64,000 nucleotides of DNA from Hanleya hanleyi (GCA_036873755.1 JAVTVY010033710.1:1-64000), one strand, 5' to 3'; shown: positions 13,147 to 23,747, numbered from the stretch's first letter. The notes: a model not told the origin generated them from the sequence alone. Numbers and translations: made by a program.

Positions 13147-14591
13147 AAAACGTTCGATGATTTCACCACAAATATATTACTATTCTCCTATTCTCGCTTC
13201 TTTGTATGTTTACCTTGCTTAACTACTACATTATAGATAGTTTAAAAGCCTGGATATTGTCAACATTCGGTTCCAGATGCGATGGTCCCTTGCTCGGTTA
13301 AAACTGGTCTTTCCCCTCCAACTCAGTACGCGCAATAATCCGGTTTGCATTTGCGGGAAAGCCCCTTAACACGTGTTCAATTTGGTCCAATCAAAATGAT
13401 CCAATCCCTCATACGACCGAATATGGGGATTCCCCAAAAGATTATTTCCAGAAACCTATGTCACTTCACACTAAATCCGCCTTGCTGTGATAAATTTAGA
13501 ATATTCTGTCTTTTGTAATCTATGTAGTTTTCGGTTTCACAATCGTGACAGATCATTCAGATCGTTCTTCAGATTTACCAATCTATGCAAAACAGCACAA
13601 CACGCCCAATGGTCACGTGCGGGAAAATATTTCTCTTTTGTCGGAAACCCCCTTTCTGCGAGCCTTGACATGTACCGGTATTTGAATTTGTACATGCATC
13701 ATTCACAATATTACGCTTCGTACCCTCAACCTTTTAGTGTAATATCTTACACCAGTGATACTATATCATTGACTACATCAAAATACGACTGAATTTCTCG
13801 TTGAAATTCTGCATAACTTGTAGAAGAATAAGACTGAAAAATTAGATAGCATAATCAGTGACTGCTCGGAGGACGGTGGTTTTATCGACAAAGTATTCCA
13901 CGTGGCATATGTAAGCAACATAGCGCCCTCTGTATTCCATTTCCTCTTCTATTTTCGATGGAGTGATTTATAATTATTGTTTTTATATGTTATTTTTCCA
14001 AATAATCAATTTTAAAACGAGAAAATATATATATATTTTTTTTTATCGAATGAGAGTTAAACATTTATGAAAAATACTCATCACAAGAGTTCCACGTAAA
14101 AACGTCTGGTGTAGCATGGTGTTTTTTTCTATTTGCTTCTTACAATCTCTGGGAACACGACAACATCAGAGAAAATGTGTCTTAAGCGCGAATTATTTTT
14201 TCACCAATTTCTAAAGCTAATCAACTAGGGAAATTCGAGATTGTCAAGGAAAAGTTAAAATGAACTACTGAAAGGCATACCGTTCAAAAACATCAGTAGA
14301 AAATCTATGCATTTGACAGGAACTGTATACATTGTAGAAGATATCAGTTCCGAGATTTTTTTTTTTTTTTTTTTTTTTTTTTGTGATTCCGTCATGAACT
14401 AAATTTTTCCGCTGTGATGACCCAACCACTCTTTTCTCACGTGGAAAAAAGTACTATAATCTGTACTGTATGTTAGCGTGGAAGTAGAAATTGATCTGTT
14501 TATATACCTCCATGAAGTTAGTAAGAGAAATTAAGGCAAATAAGAATAATCAGATCGAAACAGAAGAGCAAAAACAATTAGACCAGCAACA
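13147..14591. other. Upstream region of the 10.7-13.1 kb gene, then intergenic
   Basis: The promoter of the minus-strand gene is expected between 13147 and about 13450. That stretch is less AT-rich and has CG-containing words (TACGCGCAATAATCC) but no clear TATA box. Beyond it there is AT-rich DNA, with a 27-nt poly-T run at about 14357-14383. No other gene is seen. Confidence 0.4.
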
Positions 14592-14954
14592 TATAGACAG
14601 GTCCCAGCCAAGAAAAAACTAACATTTTTTGGGGTCAAAGTTTTCTCAGTGGTTCCGTCATCCTTAACTTATGCCCTTTCAATTTCGCTGAGGGGCCACC
14701 CTGGATTTGGCCTCAAATCCAATATGGCGGCCAAAATCCAAAATGGCCGCCAATACCCATAGAAGCTCACAATTTCCTGCTCGAAAATAATTTTCTGACC
14801 ACAAACTAGGTTTGTTTCTAGTCCTACGTAGGGTATAAATGATTAGTTAATTTTGAAATGATTTGTAATTGGTCTGAAAATTCAATATGGCCGCCAAAAT
14901 CCAAAATGGCGGCCAATGTCCATTGAATCACACATTTTCCTGCCCTAATATGTA

Positions 14955-16225
14955 GAGATGGACCATCCTTGGTCCGAATGCGTCCTGTGGGGTGTCATCT
15001 TGTAGCTCTCGGGGTGTAGACCCCGATTTGAGGGATATCCATATCATCTGTGACGTCATCGGTGACGTTATCAGTACAAGTAGTAGCGAAAGCGGGCATT
15101 TTGGGGGTGCGTGTGGGTGTGTTTGGGGTAAAGATGGACCATCCTTGGTCCGAATGTGTCGTGTGGGGTGTCATGTTGTAGCTCTCGGGGTGTAGCCACG
15201 ACTTGACGTTCTTCCATGTCATCTGTGACGCCATCGGTGGCGTAATCAGTACGAGTAGTAGAGAAAGCGGGAGTTTCGGAGGTGCAATGGAGTGCGTTTG
15301 AAGTAGATGACGGCCTTTTTTCCATCCAGCTACCCGATAGAGTTACCTGTGAGTGTATGCGCGCGTGTGTGTGAGTGAGTGAGACTGGTCTAATGTATCG
15401 TCTGTTTTCATCATTTTGCACATGCGCAGCCTGGTCGTAGTATAGAAAGTAGGCATTTTGGGGATTCGTGGAGGTTTGTTGAGTGATTGAGGGACCATCC
15501 CTGGTCAAATGGACCGTGTGGGGTATCAGTGTGAAGCTCTCGTGGGTCAGACTGGCTTGTTTTCATTGGAAGTCGCGCCAATCTGCGCATGCGCAGTTGG
15601 GGTGTAGTAAGTAAAGTGGTCATTTTGGGAGGTGTGTGGGGGTCTGTTGAGTGGCGAGGGACCATTCTTGGTCCGAATGCCTCGTGTGAGGTGTCAAAGT
15701 GAAGCTTTCGTGGTGTAGACCATGACTTGAGGGGTGTCCCTGTCATCTGTGTCGTCATTCTTGACGTCATCAGTAGGAGTAGTAGCCAAAGTGGGAATTT
15801 TGGGGGTGTGAAGTAAGGTGTTTGGGGTAGAGAGAGACTAGCTTTGGTCCAAATGGCTTGGTTGGGATGTCCTAGTGAAGATTTCGTGGGATAGAGTCAG
15901 ACTGGCAAGTTTTTTATTGAAAGAAGATGTCTGAATGCCAATCTGAACATGCGCAGTTGTGGTGTAGTAAGTAAAGTGGTCATTCCGGAGGTGCGTGGGG
16001 ATCTGTTTGAGCGATTGAGGGAACATTCTTGGTACGAATGCGTCGTGTGAGGTGTCAAAGCAAAGCTTTCATGGTGTGGACCACGACTTGAAGGATATCC
16101 GGGTCATCTGTGACGTCATTACTGACTTACTTGTAGCCAAAGTGGATATTTTTGGGGTGTGAAGGATGGTGTTTGGGTAGAAATGGACCATCCGTGGTCC
16201 GAATGCATCGTGTGAGGTGCCATCT
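14955..16225. repeat. ~175-bp promoter-like sub-repeats in the left fold-back arm (mirrored at ~17140-18260)
   Basis: The phrase GGACCATCCTTGGTCCGAAT, or a variant, recurs at about 14961, 15133, 15490, 15658, 15835, 16020 and 16186, giving a unit of 166-185 bp. Units repeat TGACGTCA (CRE-like), TGCGCATGCGCA (NRF1-like) and a CGTGTGGGGTGTCA...AGCTCTCGGGGTGTAGAC phrase. The same set is present inverted in the right arm. A GTGAGTGAGTGAG run lies near 15370 and its complement near 18010. Confidence 0.8.
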
Positions 16226-16559
16226 TGTAGCAACACCCACCAACGACAAGCTCAGTGCTTCCACACCCTGGTGAATTAGCCCTGAAGTCCTGCGCGCATA
16301 TACGTACGGGTGTTGTCCGTAATAAGTACTATTCTGATTAGTTAGTTCAAAAGTAGAACAACAACAACATCAAAGATTACAGGTCAATCCTTTCATTATC
16401 CCCTCCATCACAGCACATCCACGCTAAGGGAACCACTATGGGTGTGTTTACAATTAACTTATGCTATTGTCTGTGTATTCAGAAGTTCATTGTTCTGATC
16501 TCAGAATGATGAGGGACACGAGTTAATCCCTATATGTACCGACACCACCACACATCACT

Positions 16560-16820
16560 ATTACCACCACCACACACCAGTTCTACCACCACCACACACT
16601 ACCACACACCACAGGCGTCAGGCGTCAACGCCCGGTGGTGGTGGTAGCTCCCATGTGGCAGAGTTCTTGGATCGGAGCTCTTGGAGCTCAAAGCTTGTGG
16701 AGCTCAGAGCTCGGAAGTGATGTCATCGCACGCATGTGCACGTACCTGTGGTGCACCCTGTACACTGTAGCCATTAGAGAATAGGGTACACCAGGGTGCG
16801 GGTGTGGTGCGGTGTGTGGT
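16560..16820. repeat. Fold-back spacer, ACC/GGT-rich
   Basis: The spacer between the arms holds (CCA)n-like runs on the left, GGTGGTGGTGGTAG at about 16635, GGAGCTC repeats and a GCATGTGCACG palindrome. It can itself fold partly. No gene is seen. Confidence 0.6.
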
Positions 16821-18880
16821 GGTGTCTGTACATATTAGGATTAACTCGTGTCCCTCATCATTCTGAGATCAAAACAATGAACTTCTGAATACATGGGAAA
16901 TAGCATAAGTGAATTGTAAACACACCCATAGTGGTTCCCTTAGCGTGGATGTGCTGTGATGGAGGGGATAATAAAAGGATTGACCTGTAATATTTGATGA
17001 TGTTGTTGTTGTTTTAGACTAACCATGAATCAGAATAGCACATATCACGGACTACAACCGTAGAGCTACGTATAGGTGCGCAGGGCTTCAGGGCTAATTC
17101 ATCAGGGCGTTGAAGCATTGAGCTTGTCGTTGGTGGGTGCTGCTACAAGATGACACCTCACACGACGCATTCGGACCACGGATGGTCCATTTCTACCCCG
17201 AACACCTTCCCTCACACCGCCAAAATATCCAATTTGGCTACAACTCCTACTGAGGACGTCAGCAATGACGTCACAGATGACCCGCATATCCCTCAAGTCG
17301 TGTTCCACACTATGAAAGCTTTGCTTCGACACACCACACGACGGATTCGGACCAAGAATGGTCCCTCAATCGCTCAACCACATCCCCACGCACCTTCAGA
17401 ATGACCACTTTACTTACTACCCCACAACTGCGCATGTTCAGATTGGCGGGACTTTCAATAAAAAAAACATGCCAGTCTGACTCTACCCCACGAAAGCTTC
17501 ACTAGGACACCTCAATCGGGCCATTCGGACCAAACATGGTCCATCTCTACCCCAAACACCTTACTTCACACCCCCAAAATTCCCACTTTGGCTACTACTC
17601 CTACTGATGACGTCAAGAATGACGTCACAGATGACAGGGACACCCCTCAAGTCATGGTCTACACCAGGAAAGCTTCACTTTGACACCTCACACGAGACAT
17701 TCGGACCAAGAATGGTCCCTCATCACTCAACAGGCCCCCACGCACCTCCCAAAATGATAACTTTACTTACTACACCCCAACTGCGCATGCGCAGATTGGC
17801 GCGACTTTCAATGAAAACAAACCAGTCTTACCCACGAGAGCTTCATGCGGATACCCCACACGGTCCATTTGACCGGGAATGGTCCCTCAATCTCTCAACA
17901 ACCCTCCACGAATACCCAAAATGCTTGCTTTCTATACTACAGCCAGACTGCGCATGCGCAAAATGATGAAAACGGACGATACATTAGTAAAGTCGGATCC
18001 CACTCAATCACTCACTCACTCACTCACACGCGCGCATACACTCACACTCACAGGTAACAGGATGGGGAAAAAAGGCCGTCATCTACTCCAAACGCAATCC
18101 ATTGCACCTCCGAAATGCCCGCTTTCGCTACTACTCGTACTGACGACGTCACCGATGACGTCACAGATGACATGGATATCCCTCAAATCGGGGTCTACAC
18201 CCCGAGAGCTACAAGATGATACCCCACAGGACGCATTCGGACCAAGGATGGTCTATCTCTACATATTGGGGCAGGAAAATCTGTGATTCAATGGACATTG
18301 GCCGCCATTTTGGATTTTGGCGGCCATATTGAATTTTCAGACCAATTACAAATCATTCCAAAATTAACTAATTATTCATACCCTACGTAGGACTAGAAAA
18401 AAAACCTAGTTTGTGGTTAGAAAATTGATTTTGGAGCAGGAAATTGTGAGCTTCTATGGGTATTGGCGGCCATTTTGGATTTTGGCCGCCATATTGGATT
18501 TTAGGCCAAATCCAGGGTGGCCCCTCAGCGAAATTGAAAGGGCATAAGTTAAGGATGACGGAACCACTGAGAAAACTTTGACCCCAAAAAATGTTAGTTT
18601 TTTCTTGGCTGGGACCTGTCTATACACTACCGGTATAGTCAAAACGGAGGACTTTCACTGTGATTCCGTCACGGACTCTTCAAAAGCTTATGTAACGAAG
18701 GATAGTATACTTTATTTGAAGCTTGACAGCAATAACTAAGCAATAAGATGTAGAAAGTCTGCTTCAACAGAATACATTTTCGGCAACGAGCGCTTCAAAC
18801 ATTTTGAATACGGTACCTTCCAAATCGTGATTCTGTCACGCTGGTATTCATGATCAGCTCATAAAAAAACGACAATACTA

Positions 18881-19115
18881 CGGAGCCGTAAAAGGGGCAT
18901 CGGAGGTATACTCCCAGTTAATAACTACGACCCGCACTTATTAAGTGCGACTCGCACTTATTAACTGCGACCCTCAGTTATTAACTGCGATCCGCACTTA
19001 CTAACTGAGGGTCGCAGTTAGTAAGTGCGTGTCGCAGTTAATAACTGAGGGTCGCAGTTAATAACTGGGGGTCGCAGTTAAGTGCGGATCGGAGCATGTC
19101 CCTTTTACGGCTCCG
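18881..19115. mobile_element. MITE, 235 bp, 16-bp TIR, TA target duplication
   Basis: Perfect terminal repeats CGGAGCCGTAAAAGGG (18881-18896) and its complement (19100-19115) are flanked by TA on both sides (18879-18880, 19116-19117). The interior is a ladder of about ten GCACTTATTAACTGCGA-type units in both orientations (18930-19090), so the whole element folds. TA duplication suggests Tc1/mariner-type or related mobilisation. There is no ORF. Confidence 0.8.
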
Positions 19116-19394
19116 TACCATACTGATGCATCACCAGTTAGACCAATGCGGTAAAACTACCCCCATGAAATGAATGTATACATTAGAGCAGTTTTTTTTT
19201 GTTTTTTTTTTTTTTTTTAGCTAGCCTCCGCATAAATGTAATCTCTGTTTTCTCAGGAGTCGATCGCGCTATTCAACCTTTCTCACGGAGCAATAACCAT
19301 ACAATGCGTAAAAGAAATGCATACCGGTAGGTGATCAGATCAGTCACGGCGCTTCAGACATGCACACGGTACATATTTTAAAAAAAACTAAATA

Positions 19395-19745
19395 CGACTC
19401 ATTTTGTCGTTATACCGAATTAATAAGTCGTTCTAACGATAGAATAAATTGTTCTAGCAAGTTAATAGGGGATAAAGTTGTTATAACGACTTAGTATGTA
19501 ACAAGAATTACTTATTATTTGGTTATAACGACTTATGTCATTAGAACGACTTATTTGGGGACTTTTTTGGGGTCCATTTGATAGAACCTTCCTGTCGTTA
19601 TAACGACTTATTAAGTCATTCTAACGACTTACTAAGTCGTTTTCAGAACTTCTAACGACATAATAATTCGTTCTAATGACAATGAGTCATTCGAGCGACT
19701 TACGTCGTCCTAATGACATAATAAGTCATTTTAACGACTTAAAGT
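19395..19745. repeat. Cluster of AAGTCGTT/AACGACTT palindromes
   Basis: At least fifteen copies of AAGTCGTT or AACGACTT, or one-base variants, occur in 350 bp. Several are paired as near-perfect palindromes such as GTCGTTATAACGACTTA (about 19482-19493, 19521-19533 and 19593-19606). Spacing is irregular, so this is not a simple tandem repeat. No coding frame. Confidence 0.7.
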
Positions 19746-19995
19746 GATCGTAAACCCTCAAGTATAATTTACATCAAACGAAAGACCATTGCGAACAGTG
19801 TCGGGAAATATTTATTGTAATTTTTTACGATTTTATTACACGGAGTAAATTGCAAATAAAGCATGGTATTCTATGGTGGTCTGTTGCAATCATATTTAGG
19901 TCCAGTGACGTCATACTGCCTTGATGCATATATTTCAAACTTTATGCACTTTCCAATGCTTGATTCAAGTTTAAGGTGTCTATACTTTGAGTTTC

Positions 19996-20135
19996 AACAC
20001 AGACTCACTGTTCCAGTGTGCATGTTTCACCAAGATCGGGGAAATTAAATGCAAGATTCAAGTTGACTTGACGCTTATGAGTTACCACCTCCCAGATTTT
20101 GGTGAAACATGCACATTGGAACAGTGAGTCTGTCT
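19996..20135. repeat. ~42-bp inverted repeat near the left edge of element 1
   Basis: CAGACTCACTGTTCCAGTGT...TTTCACCAAGATC at 19997-20036 is inverted at about 20093-20133 (GATTTTGGTGAAACATGC...AGTGAGTCTGTC), with a spacer of about 55 bp. Just to the right are TGCGCATGCACAG and GAGGTGTAGTAG, words that also occur in the fold-back sub-repeats. This may mark where element-related sequence begins. Confidence 0.6.
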
Positions 20136-20284
20136 CACGCTCAGTTTGCGCATGCACAGTTGAGGTGTAGTAGTAGTATACAGCGAGCATTTCAGGTCCT
20201 ATTGACCTAAAAAATTTGCATATCACGTGACCTTTGACATATGCGTCAGCCAATCAGAAGCGCGTATTTTGACATCGTCGTATG

Positions 20285-20880
20285 CCTTGGTTCTGGGGCT
20301 TTTCCATCACGGGGAGTGCGCATGTGTATGACGTCACTTCCGGTCTGCGTGAATCCGGCGTGACCTGGGTATATGTACTTGGTTCTGGGGTTTTTCCATC
20401 ACGGGGAGGTCACGTGATAGTTCAAGGTCATATTGAATGATAGGAATGCATGTACTAACCTGTCCATCCGGGGACTTGTTTACATCCATGTAGAGGGCTT
20501 TACAGTCGGGTATTTTAGGGTTGACCTATATCCGGGTCCTTTAGCAATGCGTGTATGTGGGAGACATACGGGTTCTTGTACATCGGGGTTCTTGTACAGC
20601 CGGGTTCTTGTACAATCATTGATGGTGGGGGGACAGCCGGGTATTTTAGGATTGACCTATATCCGGGTCCTCTAGCAATACCTGTAGTGTGGGGTTTTTT
20701 CCATTCATTACATACGGGTTCTTGTACATCCGGGTCTCCCAGTGATGGGAACAGCCGGGTATTTTAGGATTGACCTATATCCGGGTCCTCTAGCAATACC
20801 TTTAATGTGGGTTTTTCATTCATCCTTTTTACATACGGGTTCTTGTACATCCGGGTTTCCCAGTGTCTTCTTTGTACATC
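20285..20880. repeat. Tandem repeats upstream of element 1 genes
   Basis: There are two classes. TTGGTTCTGGGG-TTTTTCCATCACGGGGAG occurs twice (about 20288 and 20377). A unit of about 120-135 bp with TTTTAGGATTGACCTATATC, CGGGTCCTCTAGCAATACC and CGGGTTCTTGTACATCCGGG occurs three times (about 20507, 20648 and 20762). The region is non-coding. The short ORFs through it are by-products of the repeat. It sits directly upstream of the TATA box at 20901 and may be enhancer-like. Confidence 0.7.
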
Positions 20881-20900
20881 CGGGGTCTGTCAGGGTGGTG

Positions 20901-20908
20901 TATAAAAG
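20901..20908 (+). promoter_or_regulatory. TATA box (TATAAAAG) for the CARD/PC4 genes
   Basis: TATAAAAG lies 151 bp upstream of the Kozak-type ATG of the CARD ORF (21059) and 79 bp upstream of the first in-frame ATG at 20987. The leader between them is a short repeat of CTACCTGA and CCAGCCTGA words. Confidence 0.55.
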
Positions 20909-21058
20909 TGGGGATTTTCATGGTATGGCTTCATTCATTGGCCTGCCTACTTGACCGGAGCTACCTGACCAGCCTGAACCTACCTGATGAGTTACCTGAC
21001 CAGCCTGAGCCTACCTACTGAAGACCTGCCTGAACAGCACCTACCTGAGCCAACAGCC

Positions 21059-21367
21059 ATGGACTCATCTGACCGAGCTAAGCTGATGCAGCACCGTGTC
21101 CAGATCATTAGTGAGATGATGAATGTGGCCGAACTATGTGATCTGCTTCTGGTGGGAAACGTAATCACTACATACATGGAAGAAGACATCATGGCACAGA
21201 ATACCAATACGGCACGAAACAGAGTCCTCATCGACACTCTACCGCGCCTCGGTCCTTTAGCATTTCAGGCCTTCCTGGAGGCGCTGAGAGAGACGGGGAA
21301 TGCGGAATGCAAGAGCCTCAGCAAGCGGAGGAAGAGATGCTACTCCCTATGTCTGTGGAGCAGGTGA
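21059..21367 (+). CDS. CARD-only protein (element 1)
   Basis: The protein consists almost entirely of a caspase-recruitment domain. Six-helix CARD hallmarks are present: an opening basic helix ending RVQIISEMM, a hydrophobic CDLLLVGNVIT helix, then RNRVLIDTLPRLGPLAFQAF followed by LEALRETGN, which is the family's most conserved stretch. CARDs bind other CARDs and assemble caspase-9, caspase-2, inflammasome or MAVS-like complexes in the cytoplasm. I prefer the start at 21059 because its context is GCCATGG and the CARD begins there. The ORF is open back to an ATG at 20987. The last ~25 codons are basic and Cys-rich, while the overlapping +1 frame offers an acidic tail, so a late frameshift is possible. 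The ORF lies 36 bp upstream of the PC4-like gene, behind a TATA box. Whether it inhibits or activates its partners cannot be read from sequence. Confidence 0.85.
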   Translation: MDSSDRAKLMQHRVQIISEMMNVAELCDLLLVGNVITTYMEEDIMAQNTNTARNRVLIDTLPRLGPLAFQAFLEALRETGNAECKSLSKRRKRCYSLCLWSR

Positions 21368-21402
21368 ATGACATCATCCAGCAGGCCTACTAGGCGGCCC
21401 AT

Positions 21403-22122
21403 ATGAACAGTTGGGAGCTCACGCTCTATTTAACTGTAACCGTGAAAGATGAGCAAGTGCACTTTAATGCATCAGCCTGGGACGATAAACCACCTAAGCA
21501 CATTGCCTTGACGTTTGAGCAATGGAAAAGAGTACAGAGATACACACAAAGTCAAGTCGTCGAGGCGGTCATTGAGAACCAGGGGCACGAAAATAAATTT
21601 TGTGTGGGGGACGATGTCTTCTTCACCCGTTCTATGTTCAACAACATGCTGCTGATACATATTCGTAAATGGAAGCTGAAGAAAGATACTACGCGTATTC
21701 CCTTACCCGAGGGAGTCACCCTGCAAATATCTGGGTGGCGGAAGCTTCTGGGCCTCACAGACGAAATTTCTGAAGCTCTGCATGACCAGCTGTCTGAGTA
21801 TATCTATAAATAGTACATTGAAACCTTCCTGAATCATCTTAAACCTCGCATTGAAGGCGAGCGTATCCAGCAATGTGCAGGCTGTCAGAACAACGGGTCG
21901 TTAGACATGCATACGTGTCTGGGCATTGTGGCACCGTCAGACGCGCTGATGACTGAGGCGCTCCACGACATCAACGAGGCGGAAATCGCGGAGGCATTGG
22001 AAGCGGCCTGTCCACCGAGAATTCCCCGTGAGCAGATTGCGGCCTTCATATTCGTGCACCAGGGGCGAAAAGACATGGGAGATTTCAAACAAGTCTTGTT
22101 GGCTAAATATTCTAAATATTGA
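21403..22122 (+). pseudogene. PC4-like ssDNA-binding protein, interrupted by a stop (element 1)
   Basis: A 240-codon frame is interrupted by one in-frame TAG at 21811-21813. The first part (21403-21813, 136 codons) has two PC4/Sub1-like segments. Residues about 30-55 (IALTFEQWKRVQ) are followed by a better one at about 73-130, containing NNMLLIHIRKWKLKK, then GVTLQISGWRKL and an ISEAL helix. In PC4 this fold binds single-stranded DNA and acts in transcription and replication. The part after the stop (to 22122) holds a CAGC...C cluster and an acidic helix, and ends AKYSKY. A 30-bp piece of the 3' end is directly repeated about 74 bp downstream. The role in a virus-like element is presumably DNA binding during replication or late transcription. 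Confidence 0.65.
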
Positions 22123-22496
22123 ACAATCAGACATGACCTGGCAAGAAAGACATGATTTCAAACAAGTCTTGTTGGCTAAATATTGAACATTCAGACATTA
22201 CCGTATTCCTACATTCTATGTTCATTCTATCTTCATTCTACCATCATGGTGACACCGCATAACGCTATCAGAAAATTTAACACAAAGAGCCTACCGTGGT
22301 GAAAATCTTATGTTCATTCTACTGTGTTGTTAGTAAATATTAGAAATTCAACTAATGTGTGTCAGTGTTCACTCAATGCAGGGGAAGGTGTGGGAGTTGG
22401 TGTTGTGCTTTTTAGTTAGAAAGCTCCTCTTTCGGAGTATTGGTTGTCCCTGATAAGGGCCGTTAGGAAGTACAGAGGGTTGGGTCATCAGGTAGT
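22123..22496. other. Gap between convergent element 1 genes
   Basis: The stretch starts with a direct repeat of GATTTCAAACAAGTCTTGTT (22081 and about 22154) from the end of the PC4-like frame. The remainder is non-coding DNA between the plus-strand genes and the minus-strand RING gene. No polyadenylation signal of standard form was found. Confidence 0.5.
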
Positions 22497-23225
22497 TCAC
22501 GACCGGTAGATTCTTTTCACTCTACATACGGTTCCCCGATACACAGGGCACCGTAAAGCCACATGAAAGTCTCCTGTGTCCGGGCAGTGGCAGCACCCCG
22601 CATTGGTTAAGAAGGTTAGAAGACAAGGACCACATACGGCTAGGGGTCCATACGGGCAAAAGGCGTACCCCGTCTCAGCGCCCTGGCAGATGGTGCATGT
22701 GGATTTCCTTATCTCGTTATCCAGTCGGAGGCGTAGTTTAGCCTTCTCCTCTTCCACTTCTTGAAGATGTTGTCTTAGCTGTACCGACTGGGTCCCCTCG
22801 GGTGGTGGTGTTGACTGCGTAGCCGTCGTTGTGGTAGCCGTCGTTGTGGTAGCAGGCGAAGCTGTAGTTGCTGGTGGGACCACGCTGCGAGTGTTTAACC
22901 ATCCCATTTGTGGACGATGTGACGTCTGTACATCTTCTTCGTCTTCTTCTATGTCTGTAATATCATCATCATCGTCCGCACCCAGAGTGTCGGCTATCTC
23001 TATATCTTGTCGTCTGGTCAGTTCCCTCAATTCTCCTGCCGTCTCCCGAGTGAGTACTCGATTGAGCGGGGACATTAGTCTAGGATCTTGTAGTTCATGC
23101 GCCAGGGCTTGGTCCCTCACAGCTTCAGCCTGCTCCCTCAAAGCGTTATGGCTTAGTTCCCTCGACAAAGCTTCATCAGTCTCTCCCATGTTCATTGCGT
23201 TGACCAGTGCACGTCTAGCAGACAT
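22497..23225 (-). CDS. IAP-style RING-finger protein with altered zinc ligands (element 1)
   Basis: This is a 242-residue protein. Residues 1-80 are helical and charged. Residues 84-98 are an Asp/Glu run. A Thr-rich linker spans 119-140 and a coiled-coil-like helix spans 147-174. The C-terminal RING-like domain spans 176-242. The layout Cx2C (C177, C180), then PLAVCGPC (C198, C201), then CPVYRGTV...YRS at the very C-terminus follows the RING of inhibitor-of-apoptosis ubiquitin ligases. Three expected ligands are changed: Y192 and P194 stand where Cys and His are usual, and Y229 where the last Cys is usual. Both tyrosines are TAT codons, one step from TGT. No BIR domain is present. The ORF is open but zinc binding, and so ligase activity, is doubtful. 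A TATA-like AATAAAAAG lies about 26-35 bp upstream on the minus strand. Confidence 0.7.
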   Translation of the reverse strand: MSARRALVNAMNMGETDEALSRELSHNALREQAEAVRDQALAHELQDPRLMSPLNRVLTRETAGELRELTRRQDIEIADTLGADDDDDITDIEEDEEDVQTSHRPQMGWLNTRSVVPPATTASPATTTTATTTTATQSTPPPEGTQSVQLRQHLQEVEEEKAKLRLRLDNEIRKSTCTICQGAETGYAFCPYGPLAVCGPCLLTFLTNAGCCHCPDTGDFHVALRCPVYRGTVCRVKRIYRS

Positions 23226-23747
23226 GATGTGGTTGGTATGAATGCGTGCAGACGCTTTTTATTCTCTACCGTAGAGAGCCCGGCTGAGTGCGCGCGGACG
23301 TCAGCGAAGTCTGTCTGGACATCATGGCCAGAAAGACAAAATGGTCTGTGTTTTCTGCAAGATTTGGAAGCGGACTAAATTTTTAACAACCGCGAGTTGA
23401 GATCTAAAACAACTTTAAATTTATACCTTGTTATGTTATCGTGTAACCCTGGAAATTTCATAGGGCTAACGGCTGCATAAATATATATTTTTTCATTTTC
23501 CATGTTTCAAAGGCCGAATTTCACCTGCACGGCTGTGTTAAAAGTACGGTAAACTTGAAGTAAATGGACTTACGTCTCTTAAACACTTTAGGTTTCTACC
23601 TTACCACGTTAGTGTGTCATTCTAAAAAAATTCTGGAGATTTATAGATGGAGAAATGTGATTTTTTTTGCTTCCAACCCTCTAGTGTGAAAACAACCATT
23701 GACACCCACAGCTGTATTCGGTCCCGTACTCTAAACCCTGGTGGGTA
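23226..23747. other. Upstream region of the RING gene
   Basis: AT-rich non-coding DNA with the RING gene promoter at its left edge. No ORF supported. Confidence 0.5.

Larger units (their letters stand above)
14592..18624. mobile_element. Fold-back element, ~4.0 kb, arms ~1.8-1.9 kb
   Basis: TATAGACAGGTCCCAGCCAA at 14592 is matched in reverse complement by the sequence ending at 18624. The inverted match continues inward through the whole arm to about 16560 on the left and 16820 on the right. The outer part of each arm has ATGGCGGCC-rich text, GTCCTACGTAGGG and AATGATTTGTAATTGGTC. The inner part has TGAGGGACACGAGTTAATCC, and the outer GACACCACCACAC blocks of the spacer are mirrored too. No transposase or other ORF is supported in either arm. 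The structure resembles FB/Tetris-type fold-back elements, or two long terminal repeats of a larger element joined tail to tail. No convincing target duplication is visible. Confidence 0.85.

Noticed and set aside
14992..18286. Many 60-145-codon ORFs in the fold-back arms
   Set aside because: They follow the 175-bp periodicity, appear on both arms in mirror image, and encode no domain.
20433..20954. ORFs of 70-80 codons upstream of the CARD gene
   Set aside because: They arise from tandem DNA repeats and share frame-shifted copies of the same words.
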